Shown here: positions 33,888 to 45,916 of the stretch, in pieces
Layout of the letters: each line of letters begins with the position of its first letter
Position numbering within the stretch: the stretch's first letter is position 1
Origin: Symsagittifera roscoffensis
Taxonomy: Eukaryota > Xenacoelomorpha > Acoela > Convolutidae
NCBI RefSeq assembly: GCF_963678635.1
Contig: NC_087070.1
Location: 54,166,617-54,230,616, forward strand
Length of the DNA: 64,000 nt
Direction: 5' to 3'
The notes under the pieces: model-generated
The model's database searches: none
Told to the model about the DNA's origin: nothing
Seen by the model: only the letters and a program-made list of their open reading frames with translations
Translations under genes and position numbers: made by a program

Positions 33888-36800
33888 AAACAAAATTTCA
33901 AAGATCAGACCCAAATCAGGTATATCAGGTGGACTCAAAAGTTTTGGTGAGTTATGTTCACCTCACGTGTGATTTTACAATGCTTGGAATTACTCGAGAC
34001 TCTTTTGTCGACAAAACACTGAACATCTTCAAGTCAGTTCCGATTTGCGATGTCCTGCAAAATTGGCGTCTTCTTGTGGCTGACGAGAACAAAACGTTCA
34101 ACAGTAAATGTGAAGAGATTTTATGCATTCTTCGATACCTTCAAAAAGAATCGTCAATGCAGAGACGCGAAATAATTGCCCAAGTATTTAAAGCTACGAC
34201 TACATCGCCGCTCTTCCCTTCGCACGTAGAGGAAAAATTCTGTTTGGCTTCACAGATGTGTCTAAATCAGCATCAACCAGTCTTTGAGCGCACCTTTTAT
34301 CGAATTAATTCTTATCTGTGCAAAAACGATGAGATATCCGTTTTCCTTCAGAATTTAGGCATCGCAAAAGACTTTGAACCGATTTTTTATAAACGTTTTC
34401 TCGAAAATTGCGAGTCGATTGAAAACGAAATACAGGCGATACAAGTTAGAGATATTTTGGAGTATTTGAGAAGCCGAAAAGAAATGGTTGGAAAACTGCC
34501 GGACGATAATGACAAGTTTCGAAATGTTGAGGAGTTGTGCTTGAATGATTTCGAGCTGAAAGAGTCATTGACTGAAATCAGTCCCTTGCACTGCCACAGA
34601 ATCATCCCACACGACTTGGCCCTCTTCTTTGGAGTGAAGACTAAGCGAAGCATGTTAGAGACTTTGAGCAGTGATCCCTCGTTCGAGTCCTTCTCACAGA
34701 AGGAGGACCTGTGCAACCGGCTGTACCGAATCACCACTAGCTACTCGAACCCTATGGACATGTTCAAAGAACTCATCCAAAATGCAGATGATGCGCGTGC
34801 CTCAGAAATTCAATTTATCCTAGATGACAGAAATCTTCCGAAGCAACGAGTGGTCAACGATAACTGGGAGAAACTCTTGGAACCTGCCTTGCTAGTGTTC
34901 AACGACGCTTTCTTCACAAGTGATGACATCAAGGGAATCAAAGACCTCGGCAGGGGTTCCAAAGGTGATGATGTTGACAAAATAGGACAATTCGGAGTTG
35001 GTTTCAACTGTGTATTCAGCATCACAGACTATCCTTGTTTTCTGACACAAGTAGATGGACAGGGACCTGGAAACATGTGCCTTCTGGACCCCAGTTGTCA
35101 AATAACACCCCATCAAGGAAAGAAAATTAACATCAATCAAGATCTACTCAAGAACTTCCCAGATACTTTTGGATGTTTTCTTGCTGCGAATCGGAAATTG
35201 GACGGGCGAAAAGGCAAAACTATGTTTAGACTTCCATTTAGACGCAACGAATCTAGTTTAGGCAAAAGGGCTCCAAATTGCTCTGAGATGTATGAAAAAT
35301 TGCAGCAGTTAGCCGCAAAAGTGCCCGAGTACCTTTTGTTTTTGCGAAACATCAAAACCATCAGAATTAGTCGAACTAACCCCGCCGGAAACTTGACAGA
35401 AATAGCAGCATTTTCGAAAAGCATTGATAAACTAACCTCGGAATTATCAAAAGTTCAAATCAACTCCATCTCAAGTCGATCAAAGAAAGTCAGCGAGTGG
35501 CTTTTAAATGAACGGGAAATTTCATCCCAGCAGATTCCAAGTATCGTTCACAGATCTCTCTTCCTCCGCGATTTGAAACTAAGAGAACACGGAGCCGTGG
35601 CCTTCCCCTTGTTTTTAGATGATAGCGTGAAGAATGAAGTTCCAGGGGTGTACTGCTATCTTCCAATAGAGGAGGCCTCCGCCCATCTGAGGGCTGAGAG
35701 TGTGGCGATTCCAGTGGTAGTCAATGGACAGTTCTTCCTCGACGAGTCCAGGCGCATGATCAGTCTACAGCCTCAGGAGCCCAAAGGTACCTGGAACATA
35801 CATATATTGCAGCATGTCGTAGGTCCTGCTTATGGCGCTTTAATCAGATATTTCACGTCTACTATTAAGACGCAAATTGCCCCAGGTGATTCAATTCACT
35901 ATTTTTTGTCGATGTTGCCTAAATTGAGGACCTCGTCTCAACTAGTGCCGAAGAGTATGCAGTCGAACTTGGGGTATCACATCTCACTGGGAATGATGCG
36001 CTTTAATGCAGATTACGCATGGATTCCGAGTGTAAACACCGACAAAAAAATAGTTGATTTTTTGAATCTTGCCTCGATTCGAAACTTGATGGTGAGTAAT
36101 GGTCAGACTAACAATAAAGATCTCATTCTGTACAAGATCTCTTCGGCGCTACATATTCCTCTGACTCAAATCGGACCCGAGTACGTCAAATGTTGGGCCC
36201 AAGTTGGCATCGTTATAACATCATTGAGCCCCAATGACGTCATTTCAAAGCTGGCTGATGCGTATATTCAGCCAACCAGAATTGAAGAGACTGCATTTGA
36301 AAATTCCTCCAACTTAGTAGTTTTTCTTAACTGGAGCAAAAAAGAATTGAGTGCTCACCCTGATCCGAAGAGTTTGCCCATATTTTTGTCTGCCAATGGA
36401 ATACTTCTAAGAAACACTGCTAATGAACTCTACAGTAGCGCCCTGTCAATCGCAGACATTTTCCCTCGACTCAGAGGCCGAATTTTGGACATTGATGTTG
36501 ATGGATGCCTGCGCCCTTTGAAACTAGCCTGCAACTTGGAAGTTGACGAATTCTTCGCCTACATGGCAGTTCATTTTAACCAAATACTTGTCGACCAAAT
36601 AGTGTGTTGGAGTCAAGTTACGGGGGAAATAAATGAGCGTTGGGTGCGCTTGGTTTGGAATTTCCTAGCTCATCACCAAAAAGAAGTGTTGGAAAAGTTC
36701 CTGGTTCTTTTGAAAAAAATGTCTATCCTTCTTTGTTCTGACAAAAGGGGTGTTTTGAAATTGATGCCTCTTTCAATGTCCACAGATTACGTGTTTTCAT

Positions 36801-39800
36801 CTTTCCAGATCATAAGAATTGGCTCAGTTAGTATAAACACTAAAGACTATTCCAGTTTCTATCGAATATCCGACGAGCTGAACCACATTGGGACCCAAAG
36901 GAAAGCATTCGCATCGAAGTTCATAATGCCGTCAATCCTAACAGTTGAGCGTCATCTACACATACTACATGTTATAAACAAGGAGAACCACTTTGATAAA
37001 TTTTCAACTACTCAAAGAAAACAACTTTACTCGTACTTTCGAGACTCCTTCTGCAACGATCAGTCAATTTTTCGAACTAATGAAATAGACAAGTTACGAC
37101 AATTGTCAATTTTTTCGTTTGTAAAATCAACAGTTGGATGTCAGCCGTTGTCAGTCTTCAACTCCGTGGTTTCAATGTCGCCCGATGTACCCCTAGTTGG
37201 TCTAACCCTAGCCGACAATGAAGTCAACCGTGTGTTTGTGCATCGAGAAGCCTTAACTCAAGGCGCTGCTTTCCAGGAAAAGCTTGGGATTGAATCAATA
37301 TCAGATTCCGAACTGTACTCCATTTTCATCCCCAATTTTTTTCCTCACATGAAAAACAGCGAAATGAAAACCCATTTCCACTACCTAGAAAGAAAACTTT
37401 CTGACATGACGCAAGCTGATCGAAATTTGCTGAAAGACACGTTGCAGAAGACGGAATATGTTGCCGACGAACATGGTAATAAATTAGTTCTTGGAAACGT
37501 CGCCCAGATTGAACTTCGAATTATGGTCGGATATATAATGCCGATTACCGATTTCAACGCTGTTGGAATAGCTCAAATTGGACTCGTGGATAAATTAGTT
37601 GGAGCGTATAAAATTCCTAAAGTCTCCGAAATTCTTTCGAACTGGAAAATGTTGTCTGAAGATTCTTCAAAAGAGTTCGACCTGAAATGCTCCCAAATTC
37701 GCGAAATCATTGATTATCTTGCCAAAAATCTAGATAAGGGTGCATATGAACAAGTTGCGGATGCCTTGAAGAAACACAATTTACTTCCAGCTAACGGCGT
37801 GAACCAATTCTGCAGAAGTTCTTCAATTTGTCTGGACGAAAATGCTCCAGTTTACAATGGTTACCTTTACCGAGTGAACTTCTTGGTTACAAAGGGATGT
37901 CAAAACCTAATTAAACTATTTCTCAGAAATTGTAAGCTGGTTGATAAATTTGCGCCATCTCAGTACTCGGAATTAATTAATAGCTTCCAAACGGTCGAAT
38001 CTCCTGAACAAATTCAACAAATTGTATTAATTTTGTGGTTTATTTGCAAAGATGGATATAAAGTGGATTATGTGGATATAAGGCAACTCCCTGACACGTA
38101 TTCACGAATGAGGCCAATTGACGAACTCTGTTTGGACGACATGGAGTTGAGTCGGAATGCCTTGGAAGATAGTTTGAATTTCTGCCACGAGGCTCTCCCG
38201 CATCAATTGTGCAAAAACCTTGGAGTGAAGACCAAACGAAGTAAGTTGAAAGAGATGCATAGTGATCACAGATTCGAAAGCTTTTTTCAGAGGGAGGATA
38301 TCAAAGAGCGGCTGGCGAGAATAGCCGAGAGCTATTCGAACCCAATGGATATCTTCAAAGAGCTGATCCAGAATGCAGACGACGCCCAGGCTACCCAAGT
38401 TCACTTCATTCTAGACCAACGAAAACTTCCCGCCAAATATGTTATAGACCATGGGTTCGAAAAACTGTTGGACCCAGCGTTGCTAGTGTACAATAATGTC
38501 CCTTTCAAGACATCCGACATTGAAGGTATTCAGCGTGTTGGTTCGGGATCCAAAGGTGACGACGTGGAAAAGATCGGTCAGTTCGGGGTGGGATTCAATT
38601 GCGTGTACAGTCTGACTGACTTCCCTTGTTTTCTAACCCAAGTTGACGGTGTAGGTTTAGGAAATTTACTTTTACTGGACCCTCAGGGTGTTATAATCGA
38701 ACAGGGTGGGTGTAAAATTGACGTTAGAAGTGAAACGTATATGGAAGCGGTTAAAGATAGCTTTAATTGCTTTTTGAGAGAAAACGAACAATTGGACGCT
38801 ACAAACGGTGGCTCTATGTTCAGGTTCCCATTAAGAGTCAAAAGATCAAAATTGGGCAAGGCTGCACCAATATTAAGTGAAATGGAAGAAAAAATGAACG
38901 AATTCTCGTCAAAGATGGCAGAGTACCTTCTCTTTGTAAATAACATCACGTCAATCAAAGTTTCAGTTTTAAAAGAAACGGGAACTATGAGATGCCTTGG
39001 TGCCTTCTCAAAAACGTTTTCAGGGGACAATGAAACCGCCTTGAAAGAGTTCAGGTCTCACACGAGACAATTCTTATCAGTCAGCTATCGGCATGAATTG
39101 CTAACTAAACGCAATATTATATACAACATTGACATCATTGATGACATGCGGGGCAAAAAAATTGCAGCATGGAAAGTTTCTGAGCAACTTGGCTCGGAGC
39201 GATCTGTTCCCGACATCATTCGTAAAAGCACTACTGGAAAATGCAAGATCAAACAACACGCTTCGGTGGCGATCCCCTTGTTTTTAGACGGTAGACTGAA
39301 GCATAAAGTGCCAGGGCTGTACTGCTATCTACCGGTGGAAGATGCCTCTTCTCAGCTGAGGAACGAAAGTGTGGAAATTCCTGTGGTTGTCAATGGACAA
39401 TTTTTCCTCGACGAGTCCAGACGCATGCTCAGTCTGCAATCCCGGGAGCCAAAAGGTGCCTGGAACATACATGTGCTGCAGGACATAGTAGGACCAGCCT
39501 ATGCTAAGATGTTGAAGCAGTTCATTGAGCACTGGACCGAAAACAAAGCTTCATTCCATTTAAATGAGTTTCTGAACAAATTTCCCTGCTGCAGAGATAA
39601 CAATTTGGAACTTAAGGCAACGGACAACATGGCTTCTTTTGTTACCAGAGGATTTCTATGCGAGATGAACAAATTTAACTGGATTCCCTGCATGAGCTTT
39701 GTACACGAACTGTTTGAGTTTGAATCAGTTACTTGCGCTAAAAACGTTGCATATCTCGCAAATGATAATCTGAGTTTTTCGATATACAGTACATCGCAAA

Positions 39801-42800
39801 ATCTGGGAGTGAAACTAACGCGACTTCCTCTGAAGTACACAATACTATGGGACTGCTACGGGGCCTCTCTATCAAAAATGACACCAACTGACATAATTTG
39901 TTTGCTAAGAGAGCTTCCGGACCATCCTTTAAAAATTGAAGAAAGCGTGTTTAGGAGCGTGCAGAATCTTGCCGTGTTTCTACAATGGAGCTCCAATGAA
40001 TTGCTAACATTAGGTTCTGCTAACGACTTGCCAATTTATTTGACAGCGGACGGGTTTTTGCTCAAAAATTCGAGCATCCAGTTGTACAGTAGTGCACTGA
40101 GTATCGCACAAATTTTTCCCCATCTGAGTAACCGTATTATGCATCATGATATTGATCAACTGCTGAAGAAACTCAAAATGACACGTGAGATGAAGCTGGA
40201 AGAATTTCTCGATTATTTGAAAAAGTACAACCCTGATTATTGTCAAGGAAAAGTGATTGAGATTAACCCGGGCGAAGTTTACCAAATGTCGAGATGGGTG
40301 GAGCTTGTCTGGGTCTTTCTCCACGCTCGCATTAACCCCCATAGCATAGTCACGGACAGCACATTTGACAACTTCTCGGTTTTGTTATGTACTGACAAAA
40401 ATCGAGGAATCTTCATGCGGCCAATTTCTGCAGGGAAAGTTGATACGTTTTTAAAATTAGATAAGTTCCTTATTGGTTCAGTTGAAATCTGCACAGAAAA
40501 ATACAACGGACTTTATAATCTTGTAGATAGCTTGAAAAAAGAAAATCTTGCATGGTCAAAGCTGGTAGCGTCAGCTGTTCTTTCCAAAAATTTAAACATC
40601 CAACAACAAATCACGATACTCCGTATAATTAAAGATGAATTTGACTTCAACGAATCTGAACGCCTACAATTGTATCAGTACTTCAAAAACGTTTTCCAGA
40701 ATACTTCGAGCATTGATCAAGAGTCAATCAACTATCTTAGAGAACTCCCAATTTTTGCCATTATTCCAGACCAAGTTGATAGCTTACTCGGTGGTCTCTG
40801 TGTGTACTCGGTTCCCAGAGAAATTCCCAGACAAGGACTGAACTTGTCTGCTTCAGTGGCCTATAAATATGTATATGAAGAAATAACCCCAAAAGCGATA
40901 GAATTCCAAAAAAGACTGGGAATAATAAATTTCACAACAACCCAAATGTATGTTGAGACGATCATTCCTCTTCTATTCGAGCGATTTGAGCTCAATTGTT
41001 TGAGCGTTCACCTAGATTTTATCTCCGAAATTCTCCCTCAATTAAGCATAGATAACCGAAAAGTCATTCTAATTTGCTTAAGCCAATGCAAATTCATCCA
41101 TACCAATGATGACCACAAACGAGAACCGAAATGCTTTTACGATCGGAGTTGTCCTTTGTTTCTAGTTTTTAAGGACGGCCATCAGATGTTGCCTTGGCAA
41201 TATGTCAAATTTCGGGACTTATTATCACTATGTGGGTTGAATCATACAGTCACAGAAGACGATTTCTGGGATTTTATCACCCGTTACAGTGCAAATCCGA
41301 GTCGAGAAAACAGTTTAACAATATTAGGTCACTTTTTAAAGTCTTTCCGCGGTCTTAAGTTGTCCCCGAATAAGTTCTCGAAAGTAGGACGTCTCCCTAT
41401 TTTCGAAACAGAAAAACATGGATATCAGAAACTCTGCGATGTGTACCTTAACCAGCATACGACTCTTGTTGAGTTTGTAGAGCCTGTTCTGAATTTCGAT
41501 ACCAGCTTCCTCTTACAGGAGAAACCTATTAACTTAAAGTCCTTCTGGCAGATTTGGCTCGATCAGGAGAATTCCGGATTGGAAAAGAAACCTACAGCGG
41601 CCATTGTGCTGAAAAACTTGGAGAAGTTAATTCAAAGTGAGAGCCCAAACGACTCAAAAAATTTAAAGTGCTTGCGTTTCATTGCTGAAGAAGCTTCAAG
41701 CGGCACTCAAATGGATAGAAGCATTCTTGAAAGACTGTCTTGCATTCCATGTGTCACAAGTGGTAATGGGAAACTCCTGCCTCCTCGCCAAATTTGTAAG
41801 TCTTTCGAGTGCCGTATTGAGTCACACGATTTGCTTGAAGTTCAAAAATTCAGTGGCCTAAGTTATTGTGAGTTAGGAACTTACGTGAATGAGCCTTCTT
41901 CTTTGTTTATGGCGGAGTGGGATTATCTTCAGATTTTGGGCGCAACGAAATTTGTCACACTTCAGCAAACTGCTTTTGCAGTTCATCAGTTCTACGGCGT
42001 AGTAATGACCGGTGATATATGGAATAAAAACCCAAATTCCTTGAATCGTTTCTTTGTATTGAAAGATCATTTCGAAGAGCTAGTGGCGAAAAAACCAAGT
42101 GAATTGTCATCGCTGAGTAGCGAATGTCCGTTATATGACATCACTATAGACGAGAATATGGTTGACATAAGCGGTGCAGTCGTTATAGATAAACCATCAC
42201 TTTACAGCAGCTTGCAAGAAAGCTCTCTTGGAACTGAATCCCACTCTCAAGATGACTCTACGAGACTCTTTCCTGATTCATCAGTTATCGATGTAAACTC
42301 ATCGTATGCCGAAAACTTGAAACTGTTGCCTGCACCACTGCGGCCAAAGTTCTTTTCTGAAATTTGTCACATTGAAATTGATAGCAGTACTTTTGAAGAA
42401 TCTAACTCAGCAGCCGAACAGTTCCATTTGGAGCGAATCTCAGCGAAGCTCCAAAATGACCTATTTATTGAGAAATTGGCGCATGTTTTGGAGCACCGAG
42501 AGAAGCTCGTCCATAATTATCTTTCACAGAACGAGTCGAGAAATCAAAAGAAATTTGAAACTCCAAGATTGGTGTTTTTGAAGAACTGTACGCTGCGTCC
42601 AGTAAAAAGACTGTATTTTCAATACTCAATTGATATCAACGGAAAAGAAATTAATGGAATAATTGAGAGGGAGTTTGATTACCGAGAAAACCCAAATCCT
42701 GAAATCTTTTTCACAATTTCTGATATCTCAAGCGAAACTCAGCCACAAGAAGCAAAGAGATCAAAAGAACTGTTCAAGGAAATCACAAAACACCTATTTG

Positions 42801-43927
42801 TTCCTGAAAAACTCGACTGCTACCAATTAGACACACAAGTAATAAAATTTTTGGCGAAACTCATTTTCGTCTGTCGATCTGAAGACGAAGAAGGGTATCA
42901 GCTCCGCAAGTTTAACATTCCGCCGTTTAACCGAGTTTCGATTGCTAAAGACCGTCGAGACTTGCTGGTCGGAAATATCGTTCCACTCGCTTTTTGTGCG
43001 CTGATCGATTACAGCACCGACCAAAAAGTTAAATATGGTGATATAGTTGCAATTCAAGAGAGCTGCGTTAACAAGCATGAGCTAGTTTTTAAATATGCAA
43101 AGTACGTCGGCGAAGTTCACGATAGTAATGATTCTTCAAATCATTCAGTTCGTTGTCTCCTCTTTCGAATCCAAGTAGATAGGGACACCATTCTAAACTT
43201 GAACCCAAAACAAGTATTTACTTTCCGTGATAAACTGGACACTGGTACAAATGAGTCACAGTTACCATCTATTGACGAAAACACTGAAGAAGAGCAATTT
43301 GAACGCGATGTGATGAATATTCGGCAGATTATCTCGACTGCGGTTACATCCCAGAAGCCTGGAGAGCGTTTGGATTCCAACATGGACGAACTGGAACGTC
43401 GACTTTTACAGAGTTATTTGCGAAAGTATTCAAGCCCTGACCAGCAACAAAAACTCATTAGAATCGTAAGTGAATCTATAGGAACAGAAAAAGAAGCGCA
43501 TAATATTGAGGCAGTGGCTGAAGCTGGAGACGCGAGTAGAACAATAAATCAAACTCAGCAACCCGAACCTGATATGAGAGTGAACAATTTCCTGAAATTG
43601 AACTTTGAACGGATGAATCGAGAAATAAATGCTCATACAGAGCAGTTGAAGGTTCACAAAAAACGGAAAAATCACGGTACTTTCTACGCAGAATCCTTTC
43701 GGAGACCGCAGTCTTTAATAAATTACCGAGGAAGATCTTCTCACTCAAACTTGGGAATACAATTCCACATCGAAGCACTGACCCAACCACAACCAAACCC
43801 AACTCTGGCTAAACTGTGGCTCAAACAAGCCAAGGAACATTGGATGTTCCTTAACGGAAAAGTTGAAGAAGACCGCGACACTAATCAGGAAAGTTATCGA
43901 AATTGGAGGCTCGAGATTTCCTTGAAG
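33888..43927 (+). CDS. Sacsin-like protein, giant exon 2: sacsin repeats 2 and 3, degenerate J region, start of HEPN
   Basis: Uninterrupted frame of about 3,350 codons, entered through the acceptor at 33887 (phase 1). Sacsin repeat 2: SYSNPMDMFKELIQNADDA near 34740-34790 and KIGQFGVGFNCVFSITD near 34978-35028. Sacsin repeat 3: SYSNPMDIFKELIQNADDA near 38330-38385 and KIGQFGVGFNCVYSLTD near 38570-38620. Each repeat has a VVVNGQFFLDESRRM block. The two modules share the same long organisation, including an upstream GVKTKRS segment and an N-terminal ~70-residue piece (at 33950 and 37510). The end has a region placed like the sacsin J domain (near 43384-43640) but with LRKYSSPD where LxxWHPD is expected, then a HEPN-type start (NPTLAKLWLKQAKEHW, near 43800). 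The best donor is AAG|GTATGT at 43928. Exons 1 and 2 together encode 4052 codons, close to vertebrate sacsin in plan and size. Confidence 0.92.
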
Positions 43928-44289
43928 GTATGTTTTTTTAATACGATAGCAGGGTCAATTTGGCACAATTCTTTGCTGCAGCTGAAGTTGCCTGAAGTAA
44001 AATTGACCGAGCCCTGTTTCTTTTCATACACGAGGGAGGTAGGAATGACAAGAATTTGCCAAATTTTAAAAGGAGCAGTTAACTGATTATTTTGACAATT
44101 GTAATCGATGTGAAAATTAATCTGGAACCATTTTTAAAGTAAAACTTCATGTCCGCTAATTTTTCCCATATGTGTAAAGAGAGGAGGGAAGAAGACCGTC
44201 AGGAAATTGAAACTAAAACTTTATTTTCAAAAACTGGTCATTTTTTAAATAAAACTCAAAAAACTTGACTTTTAGTTTTTTTTGGCTGA
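43928..44289 (+). other. Unresolved 3' junction of sacsin exon 2
   Basis: The exon 2 frame stays open to TGA at 44084-44086. A GTATGT donor at 43928 is followed 54 bases later by TTCTTTGCTGCAG (ending 43981); splicing it out would keep the frame. The last exon acceptor (44669 or 45320) needs phase 1, while the donor at 43928 is in phase 0. Either a small exon, a weak donor or another acceptor is involved, and I could not settle which. The read-through peptide (EPCFFSYTREVG...) has no clear HEPN match. Confidence 0.4.
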
Positions 44290-45590
44290 CAAATGCGACA
44301 GCATCAGAGGAATAAGGCAATAATGTTTCGAGAAGATGCTCCTCAGCTATAACAGTTGGCTAATGATATCAAACATTAACAGTTACTCATAATAAAATTT
44401 TCATATTTTTTTAGAATTCGAAAATTTCTTTAAAAAATTTAATTTTAGACTCCTGTCGTGGTCTTCTTTGATTAGATGTTGATGTTTCGTCCCAGTAACG
44501 AGAGCTCACAGTTGCCAAAATGTTTTTTTTTTCATACTTTTTTCGTGATTTTAATTGAAATTTGTGGAAAGCTTATTTTTTCTGTGAAATTCATCAAGTT
44601 ACAGCTTCAGCTGTAATTTTGAAAAAAACTAATCTATGATCTTTTGAGATGAACCAAGTCTCAAATCAGGTATGACGTTTAAGGTGATTGAGAGCTCTTT
44701 GATTGTATTGATCTATTTGGAAGATGGAAGCAACAGTAGTTCTATCTACGATCGACTCCAGAGCAAAAAATTGACGGGAAGTGCCTTAGAGCTGGTTGCT
44801 ATCTTGCGAAATCTTGACTCTGGTTTGAATCTCAAACTAGAGGGGATCAAAGCAGTTTTGAAACAACTGGGCGAGTATGACAATCTTCATCGGCCCGATC
44901 AAGGTCAAAATGAAACTTCAGGTGCACTGGTTAAACCAAACAAATGCGACAGCATCAGAGGAATAAGGCAATAATGTTTCGAGAAGATGCTCCTCAGCTA
45001 TAACAGTTGGCTAATGATATCAAACATTAACAGTTACTCATAATAAAATTTTCATATTTTTTTAGAATTCGAAAATTTCTTTAAAAAATTTAATTTTAGA
45101 CTCCTGTCGTGGTCTTCTTTGATTAGATGTTGATGTTTCGTCCCAGTAACGAGAGCTCACAGTTGCCAAAATGTTTTTTTTTTCATACTTTTTTCGTGAT
45201 TTTAATTGAAATTTGTGGAAAGCTTCTTTTTTCTGTGAAATTCATCAAGTTACAGCTTCAGCTGTAATTTTGAAAAAAACTAATCTATGATCTTTTGAGA
45301 TGAACCAAGTCTCAAATCAGGTATGACGTTTAAGGTGATTGAGAGCTCTTTGATTGTATTGATCTATTTGGAAGATGGAAGCAACAGTAGTTCTATCTAC
45401 GATCGACTCCAGAGCAAAAAATTGACGGGAAGTGCCTTAGAGCTGGTTGCTATCTTGCGAAATCTTGACTCTGGTTTGAATCTCAAACTAGAGGGGATCA
45501 AAGCAGTTTTGAAACAACTGGGCGAGTATGACAATCTTCATCGGCCCGATCAAGGTCAAAATGAAACTTCAGGTGCACTGGTTAAACCAG
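44290..45590 (+). repeat. 651-bp tandem duplication containing the last sacsin exon
   Basis: Copy 1 is about 44290-44939 and copy 2 about 44941-45590, offset 651 bp. The two are almost identical; one visible change is GCTTATTTTTT against GCTTCTTTTTT (near 44575 and 45226). The left boundary is at CAAATGCGACAGC. Copy 1 ends inside the exon (GTTAAACCA), where copy 2 intron sequence starts. The near-identity shows a very recent event or an assembly duplication. Confidence 0.95.
44670..44974 (+). pseudogene. Truncated duplicate of the last sacsin exon (HEPN C-terminus)
   Basis: Same frame and sequence as the complete exon for 89 codons from ATG 44672 (MTFKVIESSLIVL...), then the duplication junction replaces the last 26 residues with 11 unrelated ones (NKCDSIRGIRQ) and a stop. 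The acceptor is TCTCAAATCAG before 44670. If splicing uses this nearer acceptor, the protein would end with a truncated HEPN domain; if it is skipped, the complete copy downstream is used. Confidence 0.75.
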
Positions 45591-45670
45591 AAGACGTAGA
45601 ACAAACAACAAAGTGTGCTAAAGAGGTGTACGAGCTGGCCCTGGAAAAGAGTTTGGCCGCTGAACTGTGA
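45321..45670 (+). CDS. Sacsin-like protein, last coding exon: C-terminal part of HEPN domain
   Basis: The acceptor TCTCAAATCAG ends at 45320; the frame then gives a codon completed by GT and MTFKVIESSLIVLIYLEDG, LTGSALELVAILRNLDSG, LKQLGEYDNLHRPD, and the end helix KPEDVEQTTKCAKEVYELA up to TGA at 45668-45670. The alternation of helices, the aromatic-to-RPD turn before a Pro-rich loop and the final amphipathic helix fit the C-terminal half of the sacsin HEPN domain, a dimerising nucleotide-binding fold. It lies about 1.4 kb after exon 2, same strand. The junction to exon 2 is unresolved, so the exact join is inferred. Confidence 0.7.
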
Positions 45671-45755
45671 ACCTATAAAAACACTTCAACAAAATACTGA
45701 TTACTTTACTTGGAACAAAATATAAGAAACATACTGATTATATATGTTGAGTGTG

Positions 45756-45761
45756 AATAAA
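45756..45761 (+). terminator. Candidate polyadenylation signal AATAAA
   Basis: AATAAA lies 86 bases after the stop codon of the complete last sacsin exon, in an AT-rich 3' region and before the LINE tail. No other gene ends nearby on the + strand. Confidence 0.6.
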
Positions 45762-45916
45762 CCAGCCGAAATTGTGTAATTAGCCGAAAGCTAGCTACAT
45801 TTTTTGCGTTTAACTAAGCGCAACTTTGGTTCTTGTTGCCTAACTATTGTGTTACTGAAGCATCATTCTCGGCTGCTTATATGATATTTGACTTATGGTG
45901 CGGCTGATTTACATAC

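Noticed and set aside
34387-43802. Numerous - strand frames of 65-116 codons inside sacsin exon 2
   Set aside because: Shadows of the >3,300-codon sense frame; none has recognisable content.
43928-44086. Reading exon 2 through to the stop at 44084-44086 as the natural C-terminus
   Set aside because: The HEPN domain would lack its second half, which is found in frame downstream at 45321-45670; read-through residues look like intron sequence.
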